Source: Turneriella parva DSM 21527 | GTDB lineage: Bacteria; Spirochaetota; Leptospiria; Turneriellales; Turneriellaceae | Assembly: GCF_000266885.1 (NCBI RefSeq) | Contig: NC_018020.1 | Coordinates: 434,001-498,000, forward strand | Length of the DNA stretch: 64,000 bases | Reading direction: 5' to 3' | In this document: one piece after another, positions 16,991 through 25,556 of the stretch | Numbering within the stretch: the first letter of the stretch is position 1 | Layout: each line of letters opens with the position of its first letter | Position numbers and translations under genes: made by a program | The notes under the pieces: model-generated | Database searches by the model: none | The model's input: the letters and a program-made list of their open reading frames with translations, nothing else | What the model was told of the DNA's origin: nothing

Positions 16991-17659
16991 TTAGAAATTG
17001 AAAGCAGCGCCGACACGCAGCACGTAGCCACTCATGTCGAACTTGAATCCGCTTTTTTCAACTTCGCCACCGCGGTAGCCACCTTCGAGCAGAATGTTGG
17101 TTGTGGACGCAGAACCTTCGGTGAGCATGCCGAGGTTAAACGCAAGGCCTACCATGCCTTGATACATAAAACCAGCTGCCGAATCGCTGACAGTTGAAGC
17201 TGGCACTGGTGTGCTGGTTACTGAGTCAGTGTACGCAGGCGTTTTTGCCTCAAAGAAAGACCATGCATAGCCCGCACCAAGCGTTACGTATGGCTGTACG
17301 GCCGGGGTATCTTCGGTACCCATGGGCACTATGAAGCGCAGATTGAGCATCAACGGCAGGGTATAGTGGTTGCGGGTTGTTGTCAGTGTCGACGTAAGGC
17401 CACCGACGGTTTGCGTTCGGCATGGCGAATTAGTACACTGGTCAAAGTTGATCCAGTTGAAGTTGATTTCTGGCACGAACGCAAAGAAGCGCTCGATTTT
17501 GTAGGCGTATGCGATGCCGGCGTCAAAACCCGCCTTATCGTTGGCTGCCTTGACTGAGCCGACGCCGCCCTTAATTTCGAGCCCGCCGCCCTGGGCGAAA
17601 AGTGGTGCAGCGCTGATTACCGCAGCTGCCAGCATAATAGAATGCAGTTTGTTCTTCAT
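16991..17659 (-). CDS. Outer-membrane beta-barrel protein
   Basis: 222 residues from the ATG at 17659, preceded by AAGGAG. A signal peptide ends near APLFAQGG. The rest alternates hydrophobic and polar residues in barrel fashion (AGFDAGIAYAYKIERFFAFV, YTLPLMLNLRFIVPMG, QPYVTLGAGYAWSFF), and the protein ends in GAAFNF, a typical C-terminal barrel strand with terminal Phe. It resembles the OmpW/OMP_b-brl class of small barrels of about 8 strands. It is monocistronic, with a terminator at its 3' end. Ligand or function unknown. Confidence 0.85.
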   Translation of the reverse strand: MKNKLHSIMLAAAVISAAPLFAQGGGLEIKGGVGSVKAANDKAGFDAGIAYAYKIERFFAFVPEINFNWINFDQCTNSPCRTQTVGGLTSTLTTTRNHYTLPLMLNLRFIVPMGTEDTPAVQPYVTLGAGYAWSFFEAKTPAYTDSVTSTPVPASTVSDSAAGFMYQGMVGLAFNLGMLTEGSASTTNILLEGGYRGGEVEKSGFKFDMSGYVLRVGAAFNF

Positions 17660-17761
17660 AATTCTCCTTTTGGCCGACACGAGCCGGTCAATTCATTAGA
17701 CGTTTGACCCCGAATTTGAGGTCGATAAAATTACGATAAATGTCGCGCCGCCGATGTAAAC

Positions 17762-17800
17762 CGAAAAAATCCGGCGCAGAACCCTGCGCCGGATTTTTCG
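17762..17800. terminator. Strong intrinsic terminator-like hairpin
   Basis: Stem aaaaatccggcgcag/ctgcgccggattttt with loop aacc. A and T tracts on both sides allow termination in either direction. It lies in the 17660-17942 spacer upstream of the beta-barrel gene and beyond the cheB stop. Confidence 0.85.
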
Positions 17801-17803
17801 GGA

Positions 17804-17829
17804 CTGTCAAAAAGTCGCGAACCGCGCTG
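17804..17829. repeat. Dispersed repeat related to the hairpin at 25441
   Basis: The segment with caaaaagtcgcgaaccgcgc matches, with two differences, the reverse complement of the right half of the hairpin at 25441-25493. A partner arm gcgacttttt occurs at 17919-17928, making an imperfect, interrupted palindrome of about 120 bases that fills the spacer ahead of cheB. Confidence 0.75.
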
Positions 17830-17942
17830 CACAGGCGCGGCGCACAGGCGGAAACCGGCCTGATTAGGCCGTTTCGCGTGTATTTGCCGCAGGCAAATGC
17901 AGCGTTTTCGCCGGAGCGGCGACTTTTTAGGCAGGCGCAGCC

Positions 17943-18545
17943 CTAAATAGGTAACTTCACAAAATTCTTTATAGCGGGGCCGATTTTTGAGAGCGGCAAT
18001 ATGTGCGAGCCGTCGACCGCTTCGAGTTTGACCGCCTCTCGCGGCATGCCCCAGACAACCGAAGTCGCTTCATCTTGCGCGATCGTGAGAAATCCTGCAT
18101 GGCGCATTGCTGCCAGCCCGCGTGCCCCATCGTTTCCCATGCCGGTGAGAATGATTCCCATGGCCGATGCCGGTGCGGCGCTGACGACTGACTCGAAAAG
18201 CACGTCGACAGAAGGCCGGTGGCGATTAACCGGCGGGCCCGCATCGGTGGTCGCGAATAGTTCGAGGCCCTGGCGCCTGACGATGAGGTGGCGGTCGCCG
18301 GGTGCGATGTAGACTGTGCCCGACTTCAGCTTTTCGGTCGCATCGGCCTCAACAACGGTGAGCGCCATAATTTCGTCGAGCCGGCGCGCGAATGCGCGCG
18401 TAAAGACTTCGGGCATGTGCTGCGTGATGAGAATCGGCGGCATGTCGGCGCCAAGTTCACCCAGCACCGTTTCAATTGCGTGCGGCCCGCCGGCCGAAGC
18501 GCCTATAGCAACCAACTTCGATGCGTGATGGTATAGCGCGTTCAT
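17943..18545 (-). CDS. cheB: CheB-type methylesterase domain protein (no receiver)
   Basis: 200 residues comprising only the catalytic domain. The active-site motifs are Ser in AIGASAGGPHAIE, His in ITQHMPEVFT and Asp in LTGMGNDGARGL. It should remove methyl groups from, or deamidate, chemoreceptor glutamates. The usual N-terminal phospho-receiver is absent, so activity is not controlled by CheA in the classical way. Its start overlaps the cheD stop (ATGA), and cheD overlaps cheR, a three-gene adaptation operon. No CheA, CheW, CheY or receptor gene is nearby. Confidence 0.9.
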   Translation of the reverse strand: MNALYHHASKLVAIGASAGGPHAIETVLGELGADMPPILITQHMPEVFTRAFARRLDEIMALTVVEADATEKLKSGTVYIAPGDRHLIVRRQGLELFATTDAGPPVNRHRPSVDVLFESVVSAAPASAMGIILTGMGNDGARGLAAMRHAGFLTIAQDEATSVVWGMPREAVKLEAVDGSHILPLSKIGPAIKNFVKLPI

Positions 18546-19063
18546 GTTTCTTCATGCCCTGTGGGCAAGAGTAAGTCTGCGTGTTTCACCCAGCAGTCAC
18601 CGTTCCACAGTTGAAAAATTACATTACGATGGCCTTTGCCGCCGAGGTGCTGCGCCGCAATCGAAATGCCTTCACGGGCCAGCACAACCTTCAGCATCTC
18701 GATGTTGCGCTCGCCGACTGTGGCACCCGATGGGTCTTTGAGCTCGAACATGTTACCGCCACCGAAAACTTTCACGACATAGTCTTGCTTGCGCGTACCG
18801 GCGCGCACCATTTCACGAAAGAAAATCTCGAGGCATTCGTCGACATACTTGCCGCTGAGTTCGGCCTGAGGTTGCTCACCGCCCTGAGAACCTCTTGAGG
18901 GCAACAGGCAATGGCTCATGCCACCGATTTTGAATCTGGGGTGCCAGATACAGATCGCCACGCATGAACCGAGCAGCGTCTTCACCCGGTTGTTTTCGCC
19001 ACCCCAGAAATATTCGCCGGGCTGTAGGTAGATTTCTTGCACAGAAGGTTTCATCGAATTCAT
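18542..19063 (-). CDS. cheD: CheD chemoreceptor glutamine deamidase
   Basis: 173 residues. The catalytic Cys is in LLGSCVAICIWH and the catalytic His in GGMSHCLLPSRG, followed by the conserved KVFGGGNMF and VGERNIEML. CheD deamidates receptor glutamines and in some bacteria binds CheC. No cheC is present here. It is translationally coupled to cheR (ATGA overlap at 19060-19063) and cheB. Confidence 0.92.
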   Translation of the reverse strand: MNSMKPSVQEIYLQPGEYFWGGENNRVKTLLGSCVAICIWHPRFKIGGMSHCLLPSRGSQGGEQPQAELSGKYVDECLEIFFREMVRAGTRKQDYVVKVFGGGNMFELKDPSGATVGERNIEMLKVVLAREGISIAAQHLGGKGHRNVIFQLWNGDCWVKHADLLLPTGHEET

Positions 19064-19908
19064 CGGCCGGTGCCATCACCTTTGTCGCTGACGGTGTAAA
19101 TTGTCGGCTCAACCGCTTTCAGCCGCGCGCTGATGCCGTGCAGACTTTCGGCGTGGCCAATCACGAGGTGGCCCCCCGGCTTTAGATAACGCGCCAGATT
19201 TTCAGAGACCTTTTGCCGTGTCTCGCGGTCAAAATAGATCATGACATTGCGTAAGAAAATGGCATCGAACTCACCGAGGCTGGGTGGTAATGCTGCAATC
19301 AGGTTAATCTGCAGAAACCGGATATTTTTCAGCAGGTCGCCTTGAATGCAGAACGTGCCTTCAGCTTCGCGCACACCCTTGAGGCAGAATCTCTTAAGGT
19401 ATTCGGGGCTGATCTGGGCAGCCTGCTCTATGGGGTATATGGCGCGCATGGCAATTTCGAGTATTTTTTCGCTGATGTCAGAGCCGACAATCTGCCATGG
19501 GCGCGCGCCCAACGTGTCGGCGAGCACCATCGCAAGCGAATAGACCTCTTGCCCCGATGAGCAGGCTGCGCTCCAAAGGCGAAACGTTTCACCCTGCGGG
19601 TGGCTGGCAAGCTTTCGTTTGAGCCACGCGAAGTGTTTGGGCTCGCGAAAAAAATACGTCTCGTTGGTCGTCAGCAGATTGATCATCACCTGCTTTTCGT
19701 CAGCATGGGCCTCGTCGCGCACGAGCTTCAGGTATTCAGAAAAACTGTTGAAGCCGTAGTGCCGCACCCGTTTCATGAGGCGACCGGTCACCAACGCCTG
19801 TTTGGTGTGACCCATGTGAATGCCCGCCCACTCATAGATGAGCTTCTGAAAGAGCGCAAATTCGGCGTCGGTCAGCGGTATCAGGGGTTGTGTCAAGGGT
19901 GTCAGCAT
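19060..19908 (-). CDS. cheR: CheR chemoreceptor methyltransferase
   Basis: 282 residues from the ATG at 19908 with AGG upstream; an in-frame extension to 19983 is rich in Arg and unlikely. The N-terminal helical domain (LTDAEFALFQKLIYEWAGIH) precedes the SAM-binding domain with ETYFFREPKHFAWL, LWSAACSSGQEVYSLAMVLA and IFLRNVMIYFDRETRQKV. It methylates receptor glutamates using SAM. It is the first gene of the cheR-cheD-cheB operon. Confidence 0.92.
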   Translation of the reverse strand: MLTPLTQPLIPLTDAEFALFQKLIYEWAGIHMGHTKQALVTGRLMKRVRHYGFNSFSEYLKLVRDEAHADEKQVMINLLTTNETYFFREPKHFAWLKRKLASHPQGETFRLWSAACSSGQEVYSLAMVLADTLGARPWQIVGSDISEKILEIAMRAIYPIEQAAQISPEYLKRFCLKGVREAEGTFCIQGDLLKNIRFLQINLIAALPPSLGEFDAIFLRNVMIYFDRETRQKVSENLARYLKPGGHLVIGHAESLHGISARLKAVEPTIYTVSDKGDGTGR

Positions 19909-19979
19909 CGACCTGACGAGAGTTTTTCGTTTGGCGTCAGAGCGACAAGGTGAAGATACCCGCGTTGCGCGCCTGCGCC

Positions 19980-20771
19980 TCAATCTTTACCGTATTCTGC
20001 CGCCGCGTAAACTTCGACGCGAATAATCGCGCGGCCACGGAAAATGAACCTTATTCCCCGGCCATAAACATCGACGGTTTCGCCGACCTGCCTCAATCTG
20101 CGGGTTTTGTAGAACCGCGAGAGGTAGGCATAAGCTTCTGCAGCTGTCTTGCCCTTCAGGTCTGTCTCATGCAGCCCATGGGGAGTGAAAAAGTTCAACG
20201 AGGGTGACTTGTGTTTTTCGACCTCGAGCCGAATTTCGGTAATGCGTCCGTTGCGCAGCACGAATGAGCCATTGAATGTCTCTTGCGTATAGACCAGCGT
20301 TTCGGGGCTCGCCAGGTCGCGGTATGCGGGTTCGCCGTATTTCGCTCTGAGCTCCACCTCGGTTTCGCCCAGAAGCATGCCCGCAGCGCCGATGCCTTCG
20401 ATGACATGGTTGGGCTGGTTGCGCAGCAGCAGCACGTCGATATCGCCCTTCAGCGGCCGCCACCTCTCACCCGTAGTGGGTGGCCTGGTTCCGGCGTACA
20501 AGGAGGTACCGGGCATCGCACTGCCAAGGATGGCATCTGCGTGCGATCCGGCGTACAAGGTCGCTGCCGCCCTCCATAGCTCTCGCGACCCTCGCCCTCC
20601 TTGGCTGGCGGATGCATCATGGTTCGCGCTGGCAGGCCTGCCCTGAGCCGGGTCGAAGGGGAGGCCATCTCTGCGCGAACCGGCATGTAGCATCACACCA
20701 AAGCTGCCGACAATTAGAACGATGACCAAAAAGCGCGCGCTCTTTAAAGCATACGAAGACCCTGAGTTCAT
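19980..20771 (-). CDS. Exported hypothetical protein with repeat-derived linker
   Basis: About 263 residues from the ATG at 20771. A hydrophobic segment (FLVIVLIVGSFGVML) resembles a signal peptide. The next 65 residues are low complexity and coded by repetitive DNA, including a REP-like palindrome at 20641-20660 and two copies of tccggcgtacaagg (20490, 20547). The C-terminal 150 residues look folded (MLLGETEVELRAKYGEPAYR, VDVYGRGIRFIFRGRAIIRV), with an OmpA-like or SmpA-like feel but no clear family. The start overlaps the divergent LOG gene by up to 50 bases. A TTG at 20729 is an alternative that nearly removes the overlap. Confidence 0.55.
   Translation of the reverse strand: MNSGSSYALKSARFLVIVLIVGSFGVMLHAGSRRDGLPFDPAQGRPASANHDASASQGGRGSRELWRAAATLYAGSHADAILGSAMPGTSLYAGTRPPTTGERWRPLKGDIDVLLLRNQPNHVIEGIGAAGMLLGETEVELRAKYGEPAYRDLASPETLVYTQETFNGSFVLRNGRITEIRLEVEKHKSPSLNFFTPHGLHETDLKGKTAAEAYAYLSRFYKTRRLRQVGETVDVYGRGIRFIFRGRAIIRVEVYAAAEYGKD
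20490..20560. repeat. Two direct copies of a 14 bp repeat
   Basis: tccggcgtacaagg occurs at 20490-20503 and again at 20547-20560, both inside the linker-coding part of the minus-strand gene. Confidence 0.85.
20637..20664. repeat. REP-like palindromic repeat, copy 1
   Basis: Contains the quasi-palindrome ccctgagccgggtcgaaggg. Over 28 bases it differs from the copy at 42131-42158 at only about four positions. This class of short palindrome is widely dispersed in bacterial genomes. Here it lies within coding sequence. Confidence 0.8.
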
Positions 20772-21516
20772 GACGTCGTTCGAGGCGCGGCAGGTTCGCA
20801 TTCTCACAGAGTACCTGATGCCACTCACTCATTTTGAGAAGTTGCGCGTCAAGGATACCATCGTCTTCTTTGGCTCAGCGCGTTTGCCCGCGCCGCACCA
20901 GGCGAAGGCCGAGCGCGAAAAGTTGCAGGCAGCGGGCGAATGGAATGCCGAAGAAGAGCAGCATTTCAATCTGCGGCTCAGGTATTACAAAGACGCGGTG
21001 CGCCTGGCATACCGACTGACGCAGTGGTCGAAGGCGCTGCCCGCCGATGCGCGCCGTTTTCTCATCTGCTCGGGCGGCGGCCCCGGTATTATGGAAGCAG
21101 CCAACCGAGGCGCAGCGCACGCGCGCGGGCTCTCAGTCGGTATGAATATCTCGCTGCCTTTCGAACAGGAGCCGAACCCTTACATCACGCAGACACTCAA
21201 CTTCGAATTTCATTACTTCTTTATGAGAAAGTTCTGGCTGATGAACATGGCGAAAGCGCTGGTCGCCTTTCCCGGCGGTTATGGCACGCTCGACGAACTT
21301 TTCGAAGTGCTGACTCTAGTGCAGACTCGCAAGGTACAGAAGCGCCTGCCCATCGTGCTCTTCGGTAAAGAATATTGGGAAAAAGTTCTGAACATTGAAG
21401 CCATGGCAAAGTGGCGCATGATCAAGTATGAGGATATAGACTTTATCCATTTCTCTGACGACCCAGAAGAGGCTTTTCGCTTCTTGACCAAGAGCCTAAC
21501 CGAGATATATCTTTAG
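20722..21516 (+). CDS. LOG-family nucleotide phosphoribohydrolase-like protein
   Basis: 264 residues. The Rossmann-type fold shows IVFFGSARLPAP and CSGGGPGIMEAANRGA, and the LOG signature is AFPGGYGTLDELFEVLTLVQ. An N-terminal helical extension distinguishes it from the 190-residue plant-type LOG. LOG enzymes cleave ribose 5-phosphate from nucleoside monophosphates. The Glu in PGGYGTLDE and the Arg of the helix FFMRKFWL are retained, so activity is likely. It is monocistronic on the plus strand and divergently overlaps the preceding minus-strand gene start. An ATG at 20770 is an alternative start. Confidence 0.87.
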   Translation: MTKKRALFKAYEDPEFMTSFEARQVRILTEYLMPLTHFEKLRVKDTIVFFGSARLPAPHQAKAEREKLQAAGEWNAEEEQHFNLRLRYYKDAVRLAYRLTQWSKALPADARRFLICSGGGPGIMEAANRGAAHARGLSVGMNISLPFEQEPNPYITQTLNFEFHYFFMRKFWLMNMAKALVAFPGGYGTLDELFEVLTLVQTRKVQKRLPIVLFGKEYWEKVLNIEAMAKWRMIKYEDIDFIHFSDDPEEAFRFLTKSLTEIYL

Positions 21517-21549
21517 CAGGCTCCGGAAAAACTCCCGCGAAAGCGATTC

Positions 21550-21747
21550 TTAATCTGGCGCTGACCAGCAATGTCGGTATTTCACCGCAAATAAAGACCA
21601 CGCGGCAGGTCTCTCTGCAATATGCCTAAGCCCAATGTCGATCTGGTACAACAGATTGTCACCCAAGTCGGGCTGAATGGCGTCGTACCAAGCGATGGCT
21701 TGTTCTATTTCAAATTGGGCGCTCTGAGTGACGATTAATTCTTTCAC
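21550..21747 (-). pseudogene. Truncated ParE/RelE-type toxin
   Basis: 65 residues from a GTG at 21747 that lies within the antitoxin gene's 3' end. The first half fits ParE (SAQFEIEQAIAWYDAIQPDL; NLLYQIDIGLRHIAERPAAW). It stops at AVKYRHCWSAPD, before the expected arginine and FPY-type beta strands that complete the fold, about 30 residues short. It is probably inactive. The order antitoxin-toxin with overlap is normal for the family. Confidence 0.6.
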
Positions 21748-21958
21748 CGTATTTGGCCCTGAACTCTGCGAGCGTGATCGAGCCCATTTTCCCTGAAGTC
21801 GAAAGTGCACTGCGGCGGTCTAACTCGAAGCGCCATTCATTTTCGATTTCTCTGGAAATGCCAACCTGAGAATATAATTGGTCGGCCAGACGTGTCTTGT
21901 CTTCAGCACTTAACGACTCGGTTTCGTGGAGTATTTTTTCCAGAGTCCCGGGGACCAT
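21710..21958 (-). CDS. Addiction-module antitoxin (short, TIGR02574-like)
   Basis: 82 residues. The pattern LSAEDKTRLADQLYSQVG, then an acidic stretch with W (IENEWRFELDRR) and GSITLAEFRAKYG near the end, matches the family of small antitoxins paired with ParE-like toxins. It overlaps the truncated toxin by 38 bases. With the toxin broken, this is probably a relic. Confidence 0.65.
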   Translation of the reverse strand: MVPGTLEKILHETESLSAEDKTRLADQLYSQVGISREIENEWRFELDRRSALSTSGKMGSITLAEFRAKYGERINRHSERPI

Positions 21959-22025
21959 GCGTACAGTTTACGGGTCGAAATACCGGGAGGCAAGTATTTT
22001 TCGGCTTGAGCTCGACAGTTTGCGC

Positions 22026-22250
22026 TCACCCGCATTGAAAGTTCAATGCTGCTGCGAAAAAGTGCCAGGCATTCATGAAAACAGGCAGATAGAATTCATA
22101 GAGACCGAGACTGAACCAACTAACGAGGTCGAATAAGAACCCAAGAGCGACAACAATCGCGGCCAGCATGACATAAAGAAAGCCGGCGATGAGCCAGAAG
22201 GCGTGGGCCAACTGACAGAATGGCGCGAACCCTGCGACGACTGTGAGCAC
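22026..22250 (-). CDS. Possible small membrane protein
   Basis: 74 residues from a GTG, highly hydrophobic over about 10-65 (FWLIAGFLYVMLAAIVVALG, FLFDLVSWFSLGLYEFYLPV), enough for two membrane helices. It lies 30 bases after the rsmB-like gene on the same strand. No ribosome-binding site or family is evident. It may be real because hydrophobicity is sustained and it fills an otherwise empty 320 base gap, but evidence is thin. Confidence 0.35.
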   Translation of the reverse strand: MLTVVAGFAPFCQLAHAFWLIAGFLYVMLAAIVVALGFLFDLVSWFSLGLYEFYLPVFMNAWHFFAAALNFQCG

Positions 22251-22280
22251 GGCGCACTACGTCTTGCGCCCTGACGGTCG

Positions 22281-23441
22281 TCAAGCCTTTGCCAGTATAC
22301 AATAAAACATCGTATCTGAATCAAGCTCTGGCGAGCCGACGAGCTTCGAATCGACTACCCTATACTGCGGGTGCGCGGCAATAAACTTTGCCACGACGCC
22401 TTCGTTCTCAATGCGAAACACGCTGCAGGTTGAATAGACCAGTCTGCCCTGCGCGCGCAGGTAGGGTTCGACCGATGAAAGAATCTTCAGCTGCAGCGCG
22501 GCAAATTTTTCGGGGTCGTCATTCTGTATGCGAAAGCGCACATCGGGGTTGCGGCGCAGCGTGCCAGAAGACGAGCAAGGCGCATCGACGAGAATTCGGT
22601 GAAAGCCGCCACTGTTGGTGATCTCGCGTGTCAGCGTGGGCGATTTCTCTGCATCATAAATGAATCTTCTCACGTTATGAAATCCACCTCGGCGCGTGCG
22701 CAACTTAAGCTCATCGAGTTTATAGTCGCGTATGTCTGAAGCGTAGAGTACGCCGCGGTTCTGCATCTGCGACGCTATCTGCAGCGTCTTGCCGCCACCG
22801 CCGGCGCAGACATCCCACACCGACATGCCGGGGTGTGCATCGACGGCCTCGCCCAAAAGCTGCGAGGCCAGGTCTTGAATTTCGATGTAGCCTTTTTTCA
22901 GCGCCTGCAAATCGTAAATGGGAGTTGTACCTTTCACGGTAAAAGTAATCAGACCCGAATCGCGGCGGGTAGTCGTCACCTCGAAGCCGGCTGCCCTGAG
23001 TTCGGTTTCGATCTGCCCCACCTTATCGGTGAAGTTCGCGCGCAGGTACAGCGGCGGTTTTGATTCGAGATTTCTTAAGAACGCCGGTATTGAGTCGCTC
23101 GGTAGAGAGCTGTGTTCGAGCCAGGTTTGCCAGCTTTGAGGCAGCGCTGCCGCGTGAATCACATTCGCAGGTGCTGTGGCGCCAGCCGCATGATTTTTCA
23201 GCGCGACCCAAACGCTTGCGGCATCACTGGTCTGCTCTAAGGGCAGCCGCGCGATGACAGTGCGCAGTCGCGTAAAGAAAGCTTCGCTGTACCATGCGCG
23301 GTCGCGCTTGCCATAGCTCTTGTGCTCGCGAAAATACCCGGCGAGCCACTTGTCTGCCTGGCGCGCCGTGGGGTAGTCAGTGTAAGATTTCCACAGTCGG
23401 TTAAGGTGTTCGTTGCGGCCGCGCGAAATCGCCTCGCCCAC
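22281..23441 (-). CDS. RsmB/NOP2-like rRNA (cytosine-5) methyltransferase
   Basis: 386 residues from a GTG. An N-terminal helical region is followed by the SAM-binding domain: MSVWDVCAGGGGKTLQIAS (motif I), LVDAPCSSSGTLRRNPDVR (motif IV, catalytic-release Cys) and RLVYSTCSVFRIENEGVVA (motif VI, nucleophilic Cys). Both cysteines are present. It should methylate a cytosine in 16S rRNA or perhaps tRNA. It is downstream of htpG by 45 bases on the same strand. Confidence 0.88.
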   Translation of the reverse strand: MGEAISRGRNEHLNRLWKSYTDYPTARQADKWLAGYFREHKSYGKRDRAWYSEAFFTRLRTVIARLPLEQTSDAASVWVALKNHAAGATAPANVIHAAALPQSWQTWLEHSSLPSDSIPAFLRNLESKPPLYLRANFTDKVGQIETELRAAGFEVTTTRRDSGLITFTVKGTTPIYDLQALKKGYIEIQDLASQLLGEAVDAHPGMSVWDVCAGGGGKTLQIASQMQNRGVLYASDIRDYKLDELKLRTRRGGFHNVRRFIYDAEKSPTLTREITNSGGFHRILVDAPCSSSGTLRRNPDVRFRIQNDDPEKFAALQLKILSSVEPYLRAQGRLVYSTCSVFRIENEGVVAKFIAAHPQYRVVDSKLVGSPELDSDTMFYCILAKA

Positions 23442-23485
23442 TGCAGGCGAGGCCGATTTTGCATCTACGGGAGCCTTTCCCTTTT

Positions 23486-25408
23486 TTATTGCAATGCCCC
23501 GGTTGCGACCGAAAGCAATGCTTTATTAAATCGCGCGACGTCTTTGAGCTCGCCGCCATCGGCGATCACCGCGTGCCCCCACAAAAGCTGCGCGTAATCA
23601 GCAATCACCGGGTCATTGGGATTTTTATCGTAACGCGCGTATAGCTTCGTGACGAGCTCATGCGCCGGGTTCAGCTCGAGCGTTTTCAGCCGTGGCGGTA
23701 CCTTTTCACCATTGCGGCTCAGAATTTTCTCGAGGTAAGGGGAGACGTCAAACTCGTCAGCTACAACGCGCGAAGGGGCTGACACGAGCACCGAGGTAAA
23801 CTTTACCTCTTTCGCGACGTCTTTCAGTTGCTCTTTCAGCGCGCCTAACAGCGCCCCCATGGCCTTTTCAGCTTCTTTGACTTTCTCGGTCGCTTCTTCT
23901 TTTTGCTTATCGTCAGCGAGATCAAGCTCACCCTTGCTCGCCGATTTGAATTTTTTGCCTTCAAATTCGCCGATGTTCTGCAGCACGATTTCGTCGTACG
24001 CGTCTATGAGGTACAGAATTTCGTAGCCTTTCGCGCGCAATGACTCGGTATGCGGCGAATTTTCGAGCGTGAGGCGAGATTCACCCGAAAGGTAATAGAT
24101 ATCTTTTTGTTCGGCCTTCATGCGCCCGATATATTCTTTCAGCGTCGTCGTTTTTTCAGGGTCGTTTGAAGAGGCGAACAGTAACAGACCCGAAAGTTTT
24201 TCTTTATGTTCAAAGTCGGTTGAAGCGCCTTCTTTCATCGCTGCCCCGAATTCGCGGTAGAAATCGGCGTATTTATCACGCTCTTTCTCCAAGAGGTCTG
24301 TCAGCGTAGAAATAATCTTGGTCGTGAGGCCCTTTTTGATCGCCGTAATGTGCCGGTCTTGCTGCAGAATTTCGCGCGAGATATTGAGCGGCAGATCGGC
24401 GCTTTCGACAACCCCACGCACAAAGCGCAGGTAACGCGGCAGCAGCTCTTCGGCCCGCTCAAGAATCAGAACCTTCTTTACATAAAGCTGCAGGCCACCT
24501 TTAAAGCTGGTGTAGTAGAGATCAAAAGGTGCGCGCTTCGGCAAATAGAGCAGCGCCTGGTATTCGATGCGCCCTTCGGCCCGGTAGTTGATCACCTTGA
24601 GCGGGTCTTCCCAGTCATGAGAGAGGTGCTTGTAGAATTCGTTGTACTCCTCATCTTTGACGTCATTCTTGCTGCGCGTCCAGATCGGCTTCATCGAGTT
24701 GAGCGTCACCTCTTCAATGGTCGTCTCCGTTTTGGCATCTTTACCTTCACCGACGGTCTTATGCACCTCTTTCTTCATGAGAATCGGGTATGCAATGAAG
24801 TCAGAGTATTTCTTCACCACCTGTTCAATTTCAAATTCGTCGCAGAAGTCGGGCAGGCCGTTTTCTTTGTCGGCCGTTTTGAGATCGAGTGTGATAGTCG
24901 TGCCAGCGGTGAGGCGCTGGTCGTCGTCGATTGTATACGTGCCTGCACCGGTCGAGACCCAGCGCACCGCAGAGTCACTGCCTGCACGACGCGTGACGAG
25001 GGTAATCTTGTCGGCGACCATAAACGCCGAATAGAAGCCGACACCGAACTGGCCTATCAGGTCGACAGGGTTTTGCGTCGTCTTAGCCTGCTCGAGAATT
25101 TCTTTCGTTCCCGATTTGGCGATCGTGCCGATATGGGTGACAACCTCTTCACGGCTCATGCCGATGCCGGTATCTGAAATCGTGAGCCTGCGCGCCGCCT
25201 TATCGATCTCAATGCGGATATAGTTGTTTTCTTCTTGTGTTATCGATTTGTCGGTGAGCCCCAGAAACTTACGTTTATCAATCGCATCTGAAGCGTTCGA
25301 GATCAGCTCACGCAAGAAAATCTCTTTCTGTGAGTAGATCGAATGGATCATGAGATCCATCAGTTGCCGGGTTTCGGCCTGAAATTCAAATGTCTGTGTT
25401 GTACTCAT
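23486..25408 (-). CDS. htpG: HtpG, Hsp90-family chaperone
   Basis: 640 residues, full length. The ATPase domain has EIFLRELISNASDAIDK, ISDTGIGMSREEV, GQFGVGFYSAFMVAD and GTTITLDL. The middle domain includes YLRFVRGVVESADLPLNISR with the catalytic Arg region. The C-terminal dimerisation segment follows a Lys/Glu-rich stretch. It is a cytoplasmic ATP-dependent chaperone. A 53-base hairpin lies 32 bases upstream of its start, in the divergent spacer. Confidence 0.97.
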   Translation of the reverse strand: MSTTQTFEFQAETRQLMDLMIHSIYSQKEIFLRELISNASDAIDKRKFLGLTDKSITQEENNYIRIEIDKAARRLTISDTGIGMSREEVVTHIGTIAKSGTKEILEQAKTTQNPVDLIGQFGVGFYSAFMVADKITLVTRRAGSDSAVRWVSTGAGTYTIDDDQRLTAGTTITLDLKTADKENGLPDFCDEFEIEQVVKKYSDFIAYPILMKKEVHKTVGEGKDAKTETTIEEVTLNSMKPIWTRSKNDVKDEEYNEFYKHLSHDWEDPLKVINYRAEGRIEYQALLYLPKRAPFDLYYTSFKGGLQLYVKKVLILERAEELLPRYLRFVRGVVESADLPLNISREILQQDRHITAIKKGLTTKIISTLTDLLEKERDKYADFYREFGAAMKEGASTDFEHKEKLSGLLLFASSNDPEKTTTLKEYIGRMKAEQKDIYYLSGESRLTLENSPHTESLRAKGYEILYLIDAYDEIVLQNIGEFEGKKFKSASKGELDLADDKQKEEATEKVKEAEKAMGALLGALKEQLKDVAKEVKFTSVLVSAPSRVVADEFDVSPYLEKILSRNGEKVPPRLKTLELNPAHELVTKLYARYDKNPNDPVIADYAQLLWGHAVIADGGELKDVARFNKALLSVATGALQ

Positions 25409-25440
25409 AGTAGAAACCTCATAGTGATTTGGGGGTAGGG

Positions 25441-25493
25441 TTGTCTAAAAAGTCGCCGCGCCTTTCCAGCGCGGTTCACGACTTTTTAGACAA
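25441..25493. repeat. Long hairpin in the htpG divergent promoter region
   Basis: Bases 25441-25455 are exactly complementary to 25479-25493 (15 bp), and an inner stem ccgcgc/gcgcgg (25456-25461 with 25469-25474) follows. The right arm matches the repeat at 17804-17829. It may be a bidirectional transcription element or a mobile palindrome. Confidence 0.88.
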
Positions 25494-25517
25494 CCCCTAT
25501 CTTCCTGAACTAGTGTT

Positions 25518-25532
25518 TGACATAGCGTGTCA
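25518..25532. promoter_or_regulatory. TGACA-N5-TGTCA palindrome overlapping a TTGACA box
   Basis: A 5+5 bp inverted repeat with 5 bp spacer overlaps a perfect TTGACA (25517-25522) 35 bases upstream of the ATG at 25557. The geometry suits an operator, but I cannot place a convincing -10 element at 17 bp. Confidence 0.35.
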
Positions 25533-25556
25533 ATTCTACGGCAAATTGCATCTTCG

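Noticed and set aside
17804-17930. Group II intron or small mobile element between cheB and the barrel gene
   Set aside because: The palindromic arms are short and there is no domain V-like hairpin or reverse transcriptase.
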